NCBI RefSeq assembly: GCF_023887685.1
Contig: NZ_JAMWMR010000001.1
Span: 310,001 to 374,000, forward strand
Length of the DNA stretch: 64,000 nt
From: Streptomyces macrolidinus
GTDB lineage: Bacteria; Actinomycetota; Actinomycetes; Streptomycetales; Streptomycetaceae
Direction of reading: 5' to 3'
The position numbers and the translations under genes are program-made. Positions 8,370 through 16,003 of this stretch are shown piece after piece. Each line of letters begins with the position of its first letter. Position 1 is the first letter of the stretch. A model generated the notes under the pieces. The model saw only the letters and a list, made by a program, of their open reading frames with translations. It did no database searches and had not been told where the DNA came from.

Positions 8370-9746
8370 CTACTCGTCGTCCTCGTCCAGTCGGGCTAGC
8401 GCGTCGTGCACCTTCTCGTTGAAGGCGGCCACGGCAGGGTTCGCCGCGTGCACGCTGACCTCGTTCTGGAAGTCGGTTACGTAGCGCTGGAAGCGAGTGG
8501 ACTGGAGAGAGTCGCCGCCATCGACTGCGAGGCTCGCAGTGGTGACAGCGGCTTCCAAATCGCCGTTCAGTAGCTGACTCTGGGCAAGCACCATGCGGCA
8601 GAAGCCGAGTGTGCGGGCGTACTTCGGGTCGGTGCTGTCCACGGCGCGTTGGGCCTGTTCGACGGCTTCACAGCGCATCTTGAGGTCGCGGAAGCAGTGG
8701 CAGAGTTCGCCCATGAGTTCTGCTTCGTCGAAGTAGCTCAGCCATGCCGGGTCTTCGGTGGTGTCGGCGCGCTCGAAGTGGCGTTCCGCCTCCCTCATGG
8801 CCCGGCTTGCTGAGATGCGGTCGCCTGCGTTGGACAGGGCGCGGGCCTCCATCGCCGCGTAGTTGGCCATGGCGCGTGGGGTGGCCTGTCCCTTGGCGCC
8901 TTCGACGGCTGCGCGGGCCAGTTGGATGGCCTGGGCGTGGTTGCCGAGGTAGTTGGCCTGGTGGCTGAGGTTGCCCAGAAGGCGGGCGCCGAACATGCGG
9001 TCGTCAATGACCTGGGACAGGCGCAGCGTGGACGTGAGGTAGCGATGGGCAAGGCGGTGATTACCAGCGTCGTACGCGGTCCACGCGAGCAACTGGGAGA
9101 CCTCGGAGGCGGCGCCGTACAAGGCGGTCCCTACCTTCTCGCTGTAGCTCGCGTCCAGCAGTGGCAGCACCTCGTGCCGGAAGTAGTGGCGCAGCGCCTT
9201 GTGGCCGTGGCCTCCGCCGTACTTGAAGTCGAGTGCCATGAACGTTCCGGCGGCGTCCCTGATCGCACGCACGTCGCGCATGCCGACTCGTTGGGTGGCG
9301 GGCCTGTCGGCTTGGATGCCATCGGGACGCGAAATCATCCACGACAGGACGGCTGAGCTGAGGTCGGCGTCCGCAACGGTCAGTTGGTCCGAAGTGGGCG
9401 CGTCGGCGCGCTCCTGGGCGAGTCCGTCAAGCGTGGACAGGATGTCGGGGACGGTGCTCGGGTAGCCGATGGGCTCAGGGGCTGTCGGCTTGGTGTGGTC
9501 GAAGAAGCCGAGGTCGCCCGGCGTGATGCGGCGCCCGAGCTTGGTCGAGAGAACGTCTGCCATGATCGCCGCTGTCTGCGGCCTGATGCCCGCGCCGTCT
9601 CGCCATCGCTTCACCGCGATGTGTGTCGTCCCCAGGTCCATGCCACGCTGGTCGGCCTCGTCCGTCATGCGTTTCGCAAGGCCCTTGTTCGAGACCTTCG
9701 CTTCGTCCATGACAGCGATCAACTGCACGTTTGGCTCTCGGCTCAT
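8370..9746 (-). CDS. XRE-type HTH regulator with TPR-like C-terminal region
   Basis: 458 residues on the minus strand, ATG at 9746. Residues about 8-65 form a helix-turn-helix (VSNKGLAKRM...GTTHIAVKRW.DGAGIRPQTAAIMADVL). Residues about 200-430 are helical repeats of the TPR type (e.g. AYDAGNHRLAHRYLTSTLRLS, GNHAQAIQLARAAVEGAKG). The organisation is typical of Streptomyces regulators that sense a peptide or nutritional cue through the repeat domain. It is divergent from the ATP-binding protein gene, and a cluster of GTTCA/TGAAC dyads lies between them, a likely operator. Confidence 0.8.
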   Translation of the reverse strand: MSREPNVQLIAVMDEAKVSNKGLAKRMTDEADQRGMDLGTTHIAVKRWRDGAGIRPQTAAIMADVLSTKLGRRITPGDLGFFDHTKPTAPEPIGYPSTVPDILSTLDGLAQERADAPTSDQLTVADADLSSAVLSWMISRPDGIQADRPATQRVGMRDVRAIRDAAGTFMALDFKYGGGHGHKALRHYFRHEVLPLLDASYSEKVGTALYGAASEVSQLLAWTAYDAGNHRLAHRYLTSTLRLSQVIDDRMFGARLLGNLSHQANYLGNHAQAIQLARAAVEGAKGQATPRAMANYAAMEARALSNAGDRISASRAMREAERHFERADTTEDPAWLSYFDEAELMGELCHCFRDLKMRCEAVEQAQRAVDSTDPKYARTLGFCRMVLAQSQLLNGDLEAAVTTASLAVDGGDSLQSTRFQRYVTDFQNEVSVHAANPAVAAFNEKVHDALARLDEDDE

Positions 9747-9805
9747 GCTCCCCTGCCAACCCGAGAATTACAGCGAGTATCCATCTGTCACAGAAATGCC
9801 ATCTT

Positions 9806-9870
9806 GGGGGTTCATTGGTGAACCCCCTTCGTGTTTGCCGGTGTTCATGTGAACCCCCTGGTGAACGTTC
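9806..9870. promoter_or_regulatory. Cluster of GTTCA/TGAAC dyads between divergent genes
   Basis: A perfect 9-bp dyad GGGGGTTCA-ttgg-TGAACCCCC lies at 9806-9827, a second dyad GTTCATGTGAAC at 9843-9854, and the palindrome GAACGTTC at 9863-9870. All share the half site GTTCA. They sit in the 207-bp gap between the XRE regulator (minus) and the ATP-binding protein (plus), so they are the best candidate operator for autoregulation by the XRE protein. Confidence 0.6.
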
Positions 9871-9953
9871 CCGTCGCCGCGTCCCGCGTCGTGTACTGGC
9901 TTGGCCACAGCAAGCCGCGTGCAGAGGCCGTCTGAGGTCCGAAAGGGGACGTG

Positions 9954-10523
9954 ATGGGCACGAGGGAAGCCGAGCAGTATGAGTACTTGGCGAGCGAACT
10001 GGATGCGTACACGCACTGGTTCGCGGCGCCGGACCCGTATTCGGGCGGGTTCTTCCTGGCGTTCACGCTCTTCGCCGAGTTCTCCGACACCGCACGTACG
10101 GCGCGAGACATGACTGCTTCCTTCCTTCGGGGCGCAGGCGCTGATCAGATCGTGGGTGACGCCCAGCTCGTCGTGTCGGAACTCGTCGGCAACGTGGTGA
10201 ATCACGCGATGCCGGACCACCGCTTGGCGCGCCCTGGCGGCTGTCGGCGCATCGATGTGACGTTCAAGATGTGGCCGAAGTGGCTGTTCATCGGCGTTGC
10301 CGATGAGGACTCGACGCCTCCCATGCTCCCGGTCGGCGAGTCCTTCGCCCCGCAGTTGGCGGGAGAGCTGTCGGAGGCGGTATTGCCCGACAGCGGTCGC
10401 GGACTGCTGATCGCTCAGCGGCTCGCTACTTCGGTCTGGTGGACGCCGGAAGACAAGGGCGGCAAGACCGTGTGGTGCCGCTTCGACCTCGATGGCGGGA
10501 GCGAGGGTGAACCGCTCCCTTGA
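9954..10523 (+). CDS. ATP-binding protein, anti-sigma/HATPase_c family
   Basis: 189 residues from ATG 9954 (GTG 9951 possible; AAAGGGG favours 9954). It has the GHKL ATPase boxes: N box SELVGNVVNHA, G1-like DEDSTPP and G2-like DSGRGLLIAQRLA. This short stand-alone HATPase type is abundant in Streptomyces, where members act as RsbW-like serine kinases or as partners of XRE/WhiJ-type regulators. It is divergent from an XRE gene, so it is probably part of the same regulatory unit. No anti-anti-sigma or sigma gene is adjacent. Confidence 0.8.
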   Translation: MGTREAEQYEYLASELDAYTHWFAAPDPYSGGFFLAFTLFAEFSDTARTARDMTASFLRGAGADQIVGDAQLVVSELVGNVVNHAMPDHRLARPGGCRRIDVTFKMWPKWLFIGVADEDSTPPMLPVGESFAPQLAGELSEAVLPDSGRGLLIAQRLATSVWWTPEDKGGKTVWCRFDLDGGSEGEPLP

Positions 10524-10526
10524 TCT

Positions 10527-10581
10527 CCGGGCCGTCGCCCCTGCACTGCTCCCTCGCGATCGGGAGCGGGTGACGGTCCGG
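10527..10581 (+). terminator. Stem-loop after the ATP-binding protein gene
   Basis: Outer arms CCGGGCCGTC (10527-10536) and GACGGTCCGG (10572-10581) pair with one G-U. An inner stem GCTCCC/GGGAGC lies at 10548-10553 and 10562-10567. There is no T run, so it is a GC-type terminator at best. Confidence 0.45.
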
Positions 10582-10687
10582 GCCTGGGCCGGAGGCTGAC
10601 CTCTCCGGCCACGGAGCGCGGCTCCTCTGAACCCCAGGGGTCGCCCTCCCCGAACGGGGGGCCGCGCTTCACAACCTCATACCGAGA

Positions 10688-10728
10688 CCGGACCACCCCC
10701 GCGCCGGGAAGCAACCGGGGTGGTCCGG
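10688..10728. repeat. 12-bp perfect inverted repeat in the 316-bp gap
   Basis: CCGGACCACCCC (10688-10699) and GGGGTGGTCCGG (10717-10728) with a 17-base loop. It is followed by a smaller hairpin CCCCGGT/ACCGGGG at about 10746-10769. The gap 10524-10839 holds no gene I can support. These stems could be terminators or part of a replication or transfer region. Confidence 0.5.
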
Positions 10729-10839
10729 GAGGGGACGCAGCGGTCCCCGGTGCCTGATGGTACCGGGGTCGTTGCGCTGTGTCGCATCTGGCTCTGGACC
10801 AAAGCGAGTTGATGGCCCGTGAGTTGAAGCAGGGTTGAG

Positions 10840-11148
10840 GTGGACAAGGTGACTGGCGAGGGTGAGAACTGGCTCAGCGATGGCTTGGACGACATCGCGG
10901 GCACGGACTCCGGTCTGTGGGTACCCGGCGTCGACTACATGACGGGCTGGAAGGAAGCGCGAGAGGTTGCGGACCGACTCAACCGCGCGCTCTTGGACGT
11001 GGGCTTCGAGCTGTCCGTCGTGCGGGCCGTGGCTGCGACGAACGAGGACGGCCGTGGGGTCGTACGCCTGGCGGGCTGGCCGGATGCCGTGAACCGGCTC
11101 GCCCAGCTTTTGGAGGTGCGCGCAGACGGCCGCGGTGGTGCGGCGTGA
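10840..11148 (+). CDS. Hypothetical element protein, 102 residues
   Basis: GTG at 10840 (GTG 10849 is an alternative). The first 30 residues are acidic and irregular. Residues 35-95 (WKEAREVADRLNRALLDVGF, then ELSVVRAVAATNEDGRGVVRLAGWPDAVNRLAQLL) look like a compact alpha/beta domain in which a helix is followed by two strands and a helix. Codon use is normal for the host. No family is recognised. It lies alone between two structured non-coding regions, upstream of the large palindrome. Confidence 0.6.
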   Translation: MDKVTGEGENWLSDGLDDIAGTDSGLWVPGVDYMTGWKEAREVADRLNRALLDVGFELSVVRAVAATNEDGRGVVRLAGWPDAVNRLAQLLEVRADGRGGAA

Positions 11149-11217
11149 GGCGTCTTTTCGCTGGTGAGCGGTGCAGGTGGGCACGTCGCCGGCCGGAGAG
11201 ACTTTGGGCTGGAGCTG

Positions 11218-11330
11218 CCATGGGGCGAGTGAACAGGGGGCCTTACGCTGGCCCGGCGAATCGGGCAGGCACTGGTCCTGCCCGCGTTTGTGCCCGATGG
11301 GCCCCCTGTTCTTCGAGGCTCGCCCCATGG
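11218..11330. repeat. 113-bp nested palindrome, candidate origin or transfer site
   Basis: Three nested perfect stems: CCATGGGGCGAG (11218-11229) with CTCGCCCCATGG (11319-11330); GAACAGGGGGCC (11231-11242) with GGCCCCCTGTTC (11300-11311); and CGGGCAGG (11262-11269) with CCTGCCCG (11277-11284). It lies in the 410-bp gene-free stretch 11149-11558 of the element. Such complexity exceeds a terminator and suggests a replication origin, a single-strand origin or a conjugation locus. Confidence 0.65.
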
Positions 11331-11387
11331 TGGCTGCCTAAAGTCTCGGAGGCCGTCGACCCCCAGCCCCGTGAGCCCCGATCTGCC

Positions 11388-11490
11388 GCGACCGGTCGAC
11401 GCCTCGACTCCTTGGGCGTACTGCGGTCTGGGGCGCCTGGCGACCGGACGGGACCGGCGGCCACGCCGCACGCCCGGCCGGGGCGACCGG
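11388..11490 (+). repeat. Three GCGACCGG direct repeats
   Basis: GCGACCGG occurs at 11388-11395, 11440-11447 and 11483-11490, with a related GGGACCGG at 11450. Clustered 8-bp direct repeats next to transfer genes resemble the recognition sequences bound by TraB-type translocases in Streptomyces. In so GC-rich a stretch part of this may be chance. Confidence 0.35.
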
Positions 11491-11558
11491 GCGCCCCGGC
11501 GCGCCGCAGGCGCGCCCTTGAGGAAGTAAAGGCTGCTTCGACCGATGCCCTTTGCTGG

Positions 11559-12338
11559 TCAGGCGCGGGCGCGTCGCGTGGCCTGCTTGTCGGCGGTGAT
11601 CCGGTAGGCGAGTTCGGCACGGTCCGCGCCGAAGCGCAGCTCTTCGAGAAACAGTGGGCGGCCGTCGGTACCGTGCGCGACGCGGGCGACGTGCAGAACC
11701 GGGGTGGCGTCGGGGAGTTGGAGCGTGGTCCGCTCGTCTGGCAGAGGCATGTGAGCGCGTACGGTCTCTGCCCAGGTCAGCTTGTGGCCGTCCTGCGTGA
11801 GCAGCCGGTAGATCTCGGCCGGGTGCATGCACGGCTCCTCGGCAAGCAACGGCACGGCTTCGGCCACCTCGAAGGGGAGCAGGGTTCGGTGCAGCGCACG
11901 TGTGCCGGTTCCGGGGTCTACGAGCAAGCGGTCACAGCCGAACAAGGCCTCTTCGCCGCCGAGTTGGAGCAGTCGACCGGTGGCCTTGGTGGTGCGGGTG
12001 CGGTAGGTGCTCGGCTCCTCCGCTTCCTGCCAGATGTCGCCGCCCGGCATGACGAACGTGCCGTCGGCGGTACGGCTGATGCCGCGCTCGATGGTGAGAA
12101 CGGGCTGTCCGCTGGAGCGCACGAAGCTGCCCTTGCCGTGGCGGACGTCGATCAGGCCTTCCGCGCGCAGAGCCGCGATCGCGTTGCGGACGGTCGGCCG
12201 CGAGACGCCGTAGCGGGCCATGAGCTGCGCTTCGGACGGCAAGAGGGAGTCGGGCGCGAACTCGCCGGACAGGATCGCTTCTCGGATCGCTGCGGCTACC
12301 TGCTGGTAGAGGGCTCCGGGGCGCTGGATCTCCGACAT
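11559..12338 (-). CDS. GntR-family regulator with UTRA domain (KorSA-like)
   Basis: 259 residues; ATG at 12338 preceded on its strand by GGAGAGA. Residues 5-72 are a winged helix of the GntR type (YQQVAAAIREAILSGEFAPD, then LLPSEAQLMARYGVSRPTVRNAIAALRAEGLI). Residues about 95-250 form a UTRA ligand-binding domain. In pSAM2-type elements the GntR protein KorSA represses the activator that switches on replication, excision and transfer; the divergent position here, facing the SCO3933-type gene, fits that role. Two near-identical 20-bp sites lie in the shared promoter region. Confidence 0.85.
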   Translation of the reverse strand: MSEIQRPGALYQQVAAAIREAILSGEFAPDSLLPSEAQLMARYGVSRPTVRNAIAALRAEGLIDVRHGKGSFVRSSGQPVLTIERGISRTADGTFVMPGGDIWQEAEEPSTYRTRTTKATGRLLQLGGEEALFGCDRLLVDPGTGTRALHRTLLPFEVAEAVPLLAEEPCMHPAEIYRLLTQDGHKLTWAETVRAHMPLPDERTTLQLPDATPVLHVARVAHGTDGRPLFLEELRFGADRAELAYRITADKQATRRARA

Positions 12339-12382
12339 CTCGATCTCTCCGGGTTCGTGTCGTAGGCACGTCGCACGCGCGA

Positions 12383-12454
12383 CATCACTCGTCAGCATAA
12401 GTACTTGCGCACCCGCCGTACAGAGCTCCATAGTCATCACTCGTAAGGACAAGT
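12383..12454. promoter_or_regulatory. Two direct operator-like repeats between GntR and SCO3933-type genes
   Basis: CATCACTCGTCAGCATAAGT at 12383-12402 and CATCACTCGTAAGGACAAGT at 12435-12454 agree at 17 of 20 positions, 52 bp apart. The second also contains the dyad TCACT...AGTGA (12437-12441, 12452-12456). Location in the divergent promoter region makes them likely binding sites for the GntR protein. Confidence 0.65.
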
Positions 12455-12502
12455 GACGTCAGCACCTTGCTGCCGTCCCGAATGGCCAGGGAGGCCAACA
12501 AG

Positions 12503-12850
12503 ATGCAGTCCATTCCCGTGGACACGACACGACTGGGCGTACTGCGGTGCGCCATCGCACCGGAAGCGAAGATCAGCAACCCCGAGACGCAGGAGGTGAA
12601 GAGGGACCGGGACGGCAACCCGGTCTGGACCGTGGCGGTCACCGTGCGGCAGGACAGGCGGCGGATCTCCGTCATCGAGATCGCAGTCAGCGGTCACCCC
12701 AAGGGCATCGAGGAAGGGCAGGTCGTCAAGGTCACTGGGCTGACGGCGTTCATGTGGTCGATGGGTGACCGGCACGGCGTCAGCTTCCGCGCCGACGCGA
12801 TCACGCCCGTACCGAGCGGTCCGGCGAACGCCAAGGGCGGTGACGCCTGA
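12503..12850 (+). CDS. SCO3933-family regulatory protein (Pra-like position)
   Basis: 115 residues from ATG 12503, preceded by GGGAGG (12488-12493). The start MQSIPVDT, the middle (DGNPVWTVAVTVRQD...) and VSFRADAITPV resemble the SCO3933 family found beside transfer genes in Streptomyces elements, and the fold looks like an all-beta OB-type barrel. Its place between the GntR repressor and the translocase is that of an activator such as Pra in pSAM2; function is inferred from position. Its stop overlaps the next ATG by one base (TGATG), so it is translationally coupled to the translocase. Confidence 0.75.
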   Translation: MQSIPVDTTRLGVLRCAIAPEAKISNPETQEVKRDRDGNPVWTVAVTVRQDRRRISVIEIAVSGHPKGIEEGQVVKVTGLTAFMWSMGDRHGVSFRADAITPVPSGPANAKGGDA

Positions 12851-14151
12851 TGAGCCCGATCCTCCTCGCCTTCGCGCTCGCCGCGCTGGCCTGGGTGCTG
12901 GTCGTCGGGGACCTGGTGCAGCGGTGCCGTCCGGCCTGGCACTGGTACGTCGTCGGCTACCCCGTCACCGCATGCCGGATGGTGTTCACCTGGCGCAAGG
13001 TCGCCATGCTCAACGACCTCGCAGTCTCCCGACGTCCATCGCGCGGTCTGCTCGGGGACCTGGTGGTGAAGGGTGATCCACTGCGGCCGGTAGCTCCGCG
13101 GACCTCGTTCCCACGTGCCACGCGCATGGGAATGACCGTGATCGTGCGTCTGCACGCGGGCCAGACCCCGGCGACGTACATGAAGGCGGCCGATGCCCTC
13201 ATGCACGCCTGGAAGGTTCACGCGGTGCGGGTCACCTCGCCGGAACGCGGAATCGTGCTCCTGACCGCGACAGCCAGTGATCCGCTGGAGCGGCCCGGCT
13301 TGGCCACGGCTCCGGCCGAACTCCTCTCAGCGCTGATCGGGGTCCTGGAGAGCGGCGGCGCCTGGGTGATGAACCTGCGGCTTGTCCCGCACTGGCTCAT
13401 CGCTGGGGCCACTCGCTCGGGCAAGTCCACCTTGCTGGCCCGGCTGATCACACAGTTGGCGACCCAGCCGGTTGCCTTGGTCGGTATCGACTGTAAAGGC
13501 GGCATGGAACTCGGCTTGTTCGCCGGTCGGTTGAGCGCAGTGGCCACCTGCCGAAAGGAAGCGGTCGCCGTGCTCTCCGCGCTGGTGGTCGACATGCGGG
13601 ATCGAATGAGCGCGTGCCGGTCGGCGGGGGTGCGCTCGATCTGGGAACTGCCCGAGAAGCTGCGGCCGGTGCCCGTCGTCGTGATCGTGGACGAGATCGC
13701 CGAACTGTACCTCTCGGACGGGACACGAGAGAGCAAGGTGGAAGCAGACCAGTGCTCCACGCTCCTGCTGCGCCTGGCCCAGCTCGGGGCCGCGCTCGGC
13801 ATCCACCTGGTCGTTGCCGGACAACGGGTCGGCTCCGATCTCGGCCCCGGCGTCACCGCCCTACGCGCCCAGCTCGGCGGCCGGATCTGCCACCGCGTCA
13901 ATGACCCCGGCACAGCAGAGATGACCCTCGGCGACCTGAACAAGGACGCCGTGGCCGTCGCCCAGTCGATCACCGCAGAGGAACGCGGTGTCGCGGTCTG
14001 CACCGGCCCGGATGGCGGCTGGAGCCGCGCCCGCTCCCACCTCACCCCCACGGAAGAGGCCGTGTCGACGGCACTGAAGTACGCCGCGATGGCTCCCGAA
14101 CTGCCCGCCATAGACCGCGCGCTCGCGGTACTGGAAGGAGACGGCAAGTGA
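12850..14151 (+). CDS. FtsK/SpoIIIE-type DNA translocase (TraSA/TraB-like)
   Basis: 433 residues. Hydrophobic N-terminus (LLAFALAALAWVLVVGDLV) for membrane anchoring, Walker A GATRSGKST at 186-194 and Walker B VVVIVDEIAEL with D281 and E282. Streptomyces elements transfer double-stranded DNA between hyphae with a single hexameric translocase of this type rather than a type IV system, so this is probably the sole essential transfer protein. Overlaps the gene ahead (1 base) and behind (GTGA), forming an operon SCO3933-tra-spd. No separate C-terminal DNA-recognition domain is obvious beyond about residue 390. Confidence 0.9.
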   Translation: MSPILLAFALAALAWVLVVGDLVQRCRPAWHWYVVGYPVTACRMVFTWRKVAMLNDLAVSRRPSRGLLGDLVVKGDPLRPVAPRTSFPRATRMGMTVIVRLHAGQTPATYMKAADALMHAWKVHAVRVTSPERGIVLLTATASDPLERPGLATAPAELLSALIGVLESGGAWVMNLRLVPHWLIAGATRSGKSTLLARLITQLATQPVALVGIDCKGGMELGLFAGRLSAVATCRKEAVAVLSALVVDMRDRMSACRSAGVRSIWELPEKLRPVPVVVIVDEIAELYLSDGTRESKVEADQCSTLLLRLAQLGAALGIHLVVAGQRVGSDLGPGVTALRAQLGGRICHRVNDPGTAEMTLGDLNKDAVAVAQSITAEERGVAVCTGPDGGWSRARSHLTPTEEAVSTALKYAAMAPELPAIDRALAVLEGDGK

Positions 14152-14342
14152 TCAACGAAGGCACGGCGTTCACGTTCGCGGTGATCTTCGGGATCATCAC
14201 CGTCCTCCTCCGCTCCCGCGACGTTCGCGCCTGGGACGCGGTCTGCGTCGGCCTCTTCGGCATCTACCTCGGCCAGACCCCCGTGTTCCTCACCGTCCAC
14301 GAACTCGTCACCTGGCTCATCAACGGCTTCTCCCACACCTGA
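14148..14342 (+). CDS. Small Spd-like membrane protein
   Basis: 64 residues; GTG overlaps the translocase stop (GTGA). Two hydrophobic segments, TAFTFAVIFGIITVLL (6-21) and AVCVGLFGIYLGQTPVFL, flank a short RSRD loop. Small membrane proteins coded right after tra in Streptomyces plasmids (Spd) help spread the element within mycelium; this match is by size, topology and position only. Confidence 0.65.
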   Translation: MINEGTAFTFAVIFGIITVLLRSRDVRAWDAVCVGLFGIYLGQTPVFLTVHELVTWLINGFSHT

Positions 14343-14360
14343 GCAGAAGGGATCCATCCC

Positions 14361-14474
14361 ATGACCATGCGCCGCGTGAGGTGCCCCCACTGCAAGGGCG
14401 ACGGGGCCCGCAAGACCTGGGCCGGACGACTTCGCCGCTGCCGCGTCTGCCGAGGCACCGGAAGCATCCGCTGA
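14361..14474 (+). CDS. 37-residue zinc-ribbon microprotein
   Basis: ATG 14361 to TGA 14472-14474. The peptide has two CxxC(K/R)GxG knuckles, CPHCKGDG (8-15) and CRVCRGTG (27-34), as in the DnaJ cysteine-rich module, so it likely folds around one zinc ion. AGAAGGGATC lies ahead of the start. It sits in the tra-rep operon 18 bases after the Spd-like gene. The paired Cys knuckles make chance unlikely. Role unknown; nucleic-acid or protein binding is plausible. Confidence 0.65.
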   Translation: MTMRRVRCPHCKGDGARKTWAGRLRRCRVCRGTGSIR

Positions 14475-16003
14475 ACCCGCGATCCCCGCAACCGGCCACG
14501 CACGAAAGGAGCACATCCCATGGACGACACCGCGCCACCAACCCTCATCCGTGCCGCTTCGGCGGCCCGCCCCGGAAGGTCACCACCATCACCCCGCAGT
14601 ACACCCCGGCTGACAGGCGCGCCGTCCTCGACCGCGCGGCGCGCCTGCGTCAGCTCCCCGAAGCAGACCGCGACGCCATCCGTCTCGCCCAAGACCCCAA
14701 GTTCCCCCGCTGGCTGGAGCAGATCACCGCAACCGGCGGCTGCGCCCACCCCGTCCACCTCTCCGGTTCGACCACCACCCTGGACAGCACAACCGGCGAG
14801 ATCATCCGCCACTACGACACCCGCGACGAACCCGGCGAACGCCTCCTCGTCCGCTGCCGCAACCGCCGCGCAACCATCTGCCCCGCCTGCTCCCGCCTCC
14901 ACGCCGGAGACACCTACCACCTCGTCCGTGCCGGACTCCTCGGCGGCAAGAACATCCCCATCACCATCCGCAATCGGCCCCGGCTCTTCGTCACCCTCAC
15001 CGCCCCCTCCTTCGGCCCAGTCCACCGCGCCGGAGATCGCTGCCGACCCCGCCGCAACGGCGGCACATGCGAACACGGGCGGCCCCTCGGCTGCGGCGCC
15101 CTCCACGCTCCGGACGCAGCCGTGGTCGGCCAACCGCTCTGCCCCTCCTGCTACGACTACACCGCCCACGTCCTCTGGCACGCCCACGCATCCAAGCTGT
15201 GGGACCGCTTCGTCATCGACGTCCGGCGGCGCCTCGCCTCCTCGGTCGGCCTCGTGCAGTCCCGCTTCGCCCGGCACGCCCGGCTGTCTTTCGCCCGCGT
15301 CGCCGAGTACCAGAAACGCGCGGCTGTCCACGTCCATGCTGTCGTCCGCCTCGACGGCCCGGCCGGACCTGACGACGAACCCCCGGCCTGGGGCTCCGCT
15401 GACCTGCTCAGCGACGCCGTGCACGCCTCCGCCCGGCGCGTCCTGGTCCACACGCTCTACAGCTCGGCCGTGGGAGAACTGGCCCTGCACTGGGGCGCCC
15501 AAGTCGACGCCCGACCCCTGAGCGCTCAAGGTGACGGACCCGACGATGACGCCGTGGCCGCGTATGTCGCCAAGTACGTCACCAAGGGAGCGAGTGAGAC
15601 CGGCGCTGGCACTGACCACCCGCTCACCGCCTGGGAAGACATCGAGTCGGCACCCGTCAGCGGACACGTACGCACCCTCATGCGCACCTGCTGGCGCCTC
15701 GGCGAACTCCCCGAATACGAGCCGCTCCACCTGCGCACCTGGACTCACACCCTCGGCTACCGCGGCCATATCCTCACCAAGTCCCGCGCCTACTCAACGA
15801 CGTACGCAGCACTCCGCGCCGAACGAGCCCACCACAAGGGCCACGCCGACATGCCCGACATGGTCACTGAAAGGCACTGGCGCTACGTCGGTTCCGGCCA
15901 CACCCCCGGCGCCGCGCTCATCGCGGCCGGTGTCGCCGACGACCTTGCAGAGTCTCGACGGCTGGGCCGGGAAGCGAAGCAACAAGGGAAGGGGCGCCGA
16001 TAG
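14381..16003 (+). CDS. RepSA-like replication initiator, start unresolved
   Basis: The conserved protein begins around codon 14582 (TTITPQYTPADRRAVLDRAA) and runs about 473 residues to TAG 16001. It shows the RepSA pattern: ATGGCAHPVHLSG, Cys pairs in CRNRRATICPACSRLH, FVTLTAPSFGPVH, VHVHAVVRLDG (HUH-like histidines) and YVAKYVTKGA with a tyrosine. These enzymes start rolling-circle replication. No ATG, GTG or TTG exists in frame near the conserved start: the codon there is GTC (14579). ATG 14520 with AAAGGAG is in another frame. The coordinate given is the far upstream in-frame GTG, overlapping the microprotein, and is unlikely to be real. Confidence 0.8.
   Translation: MPPLQGRRGPQDLGRTTSPLPRLPRHRKHPLNPRSPQPATHERSTSHGRHRATNPHPCRFGGPPRKVTTITPQYTPADRRAVLDRAARLRQLPEADRDAIRLAQDPKFPRWLEQITATGGCAHPVHLSGSTTTLDSTTGEIIRHYDTRDEPGERLLVRCRNRRATICPACSRLHAGDTYHLVRAGLLGGKNIPITIRNRPRLFVTLTAPSFGPVHRAGDRCRPRRNGGTCEHGRPLGCGALHAPDAAVVGQPLCPSCYDYTAHVLWHAHASKLWDRFVIDVRRRLASSVGLVQSRFARHARLSFARVAEYQKRAAVHVHAVVRLDGPAGPDDEPPAWGSADLLSDAVHASARRVLVHTLYSSAVGELALHWGAQVDARPLSAQGDGPDDDAVAAYVAKYVTKGASETGAGTDHPLTAWEDIESAPVSGHVRTLMRTCWRLGELPEYEPLHLRTWTHTLGYRGHILTKSRAYSTTYAALRAERAHHKGHADMPDMVTERHWRYVGSGHTPGAALIAAGVADDLAESRRLGREAKQQGKGRR

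Noticed and set aside
11388..11490. Firm assignment of GCGACCGG as a TraB recognition site
   Set aside because: Only three copies in very GC-rich sequence and not equal to sites I remember; kept only as a weak candidate.
10917..12365. 482-codon plus-strand frame through the GntR region
   Set aside because: Runs across the palindrome and opposite the clear GntR gene, so it is an artefact of composition.
14520..15521. 333-codon frame from the good start at 14520
   Set aside because: Pro/Ser/Thr-rich shadow of rep after about 20 codons; only its start is of interest for the rep problem.
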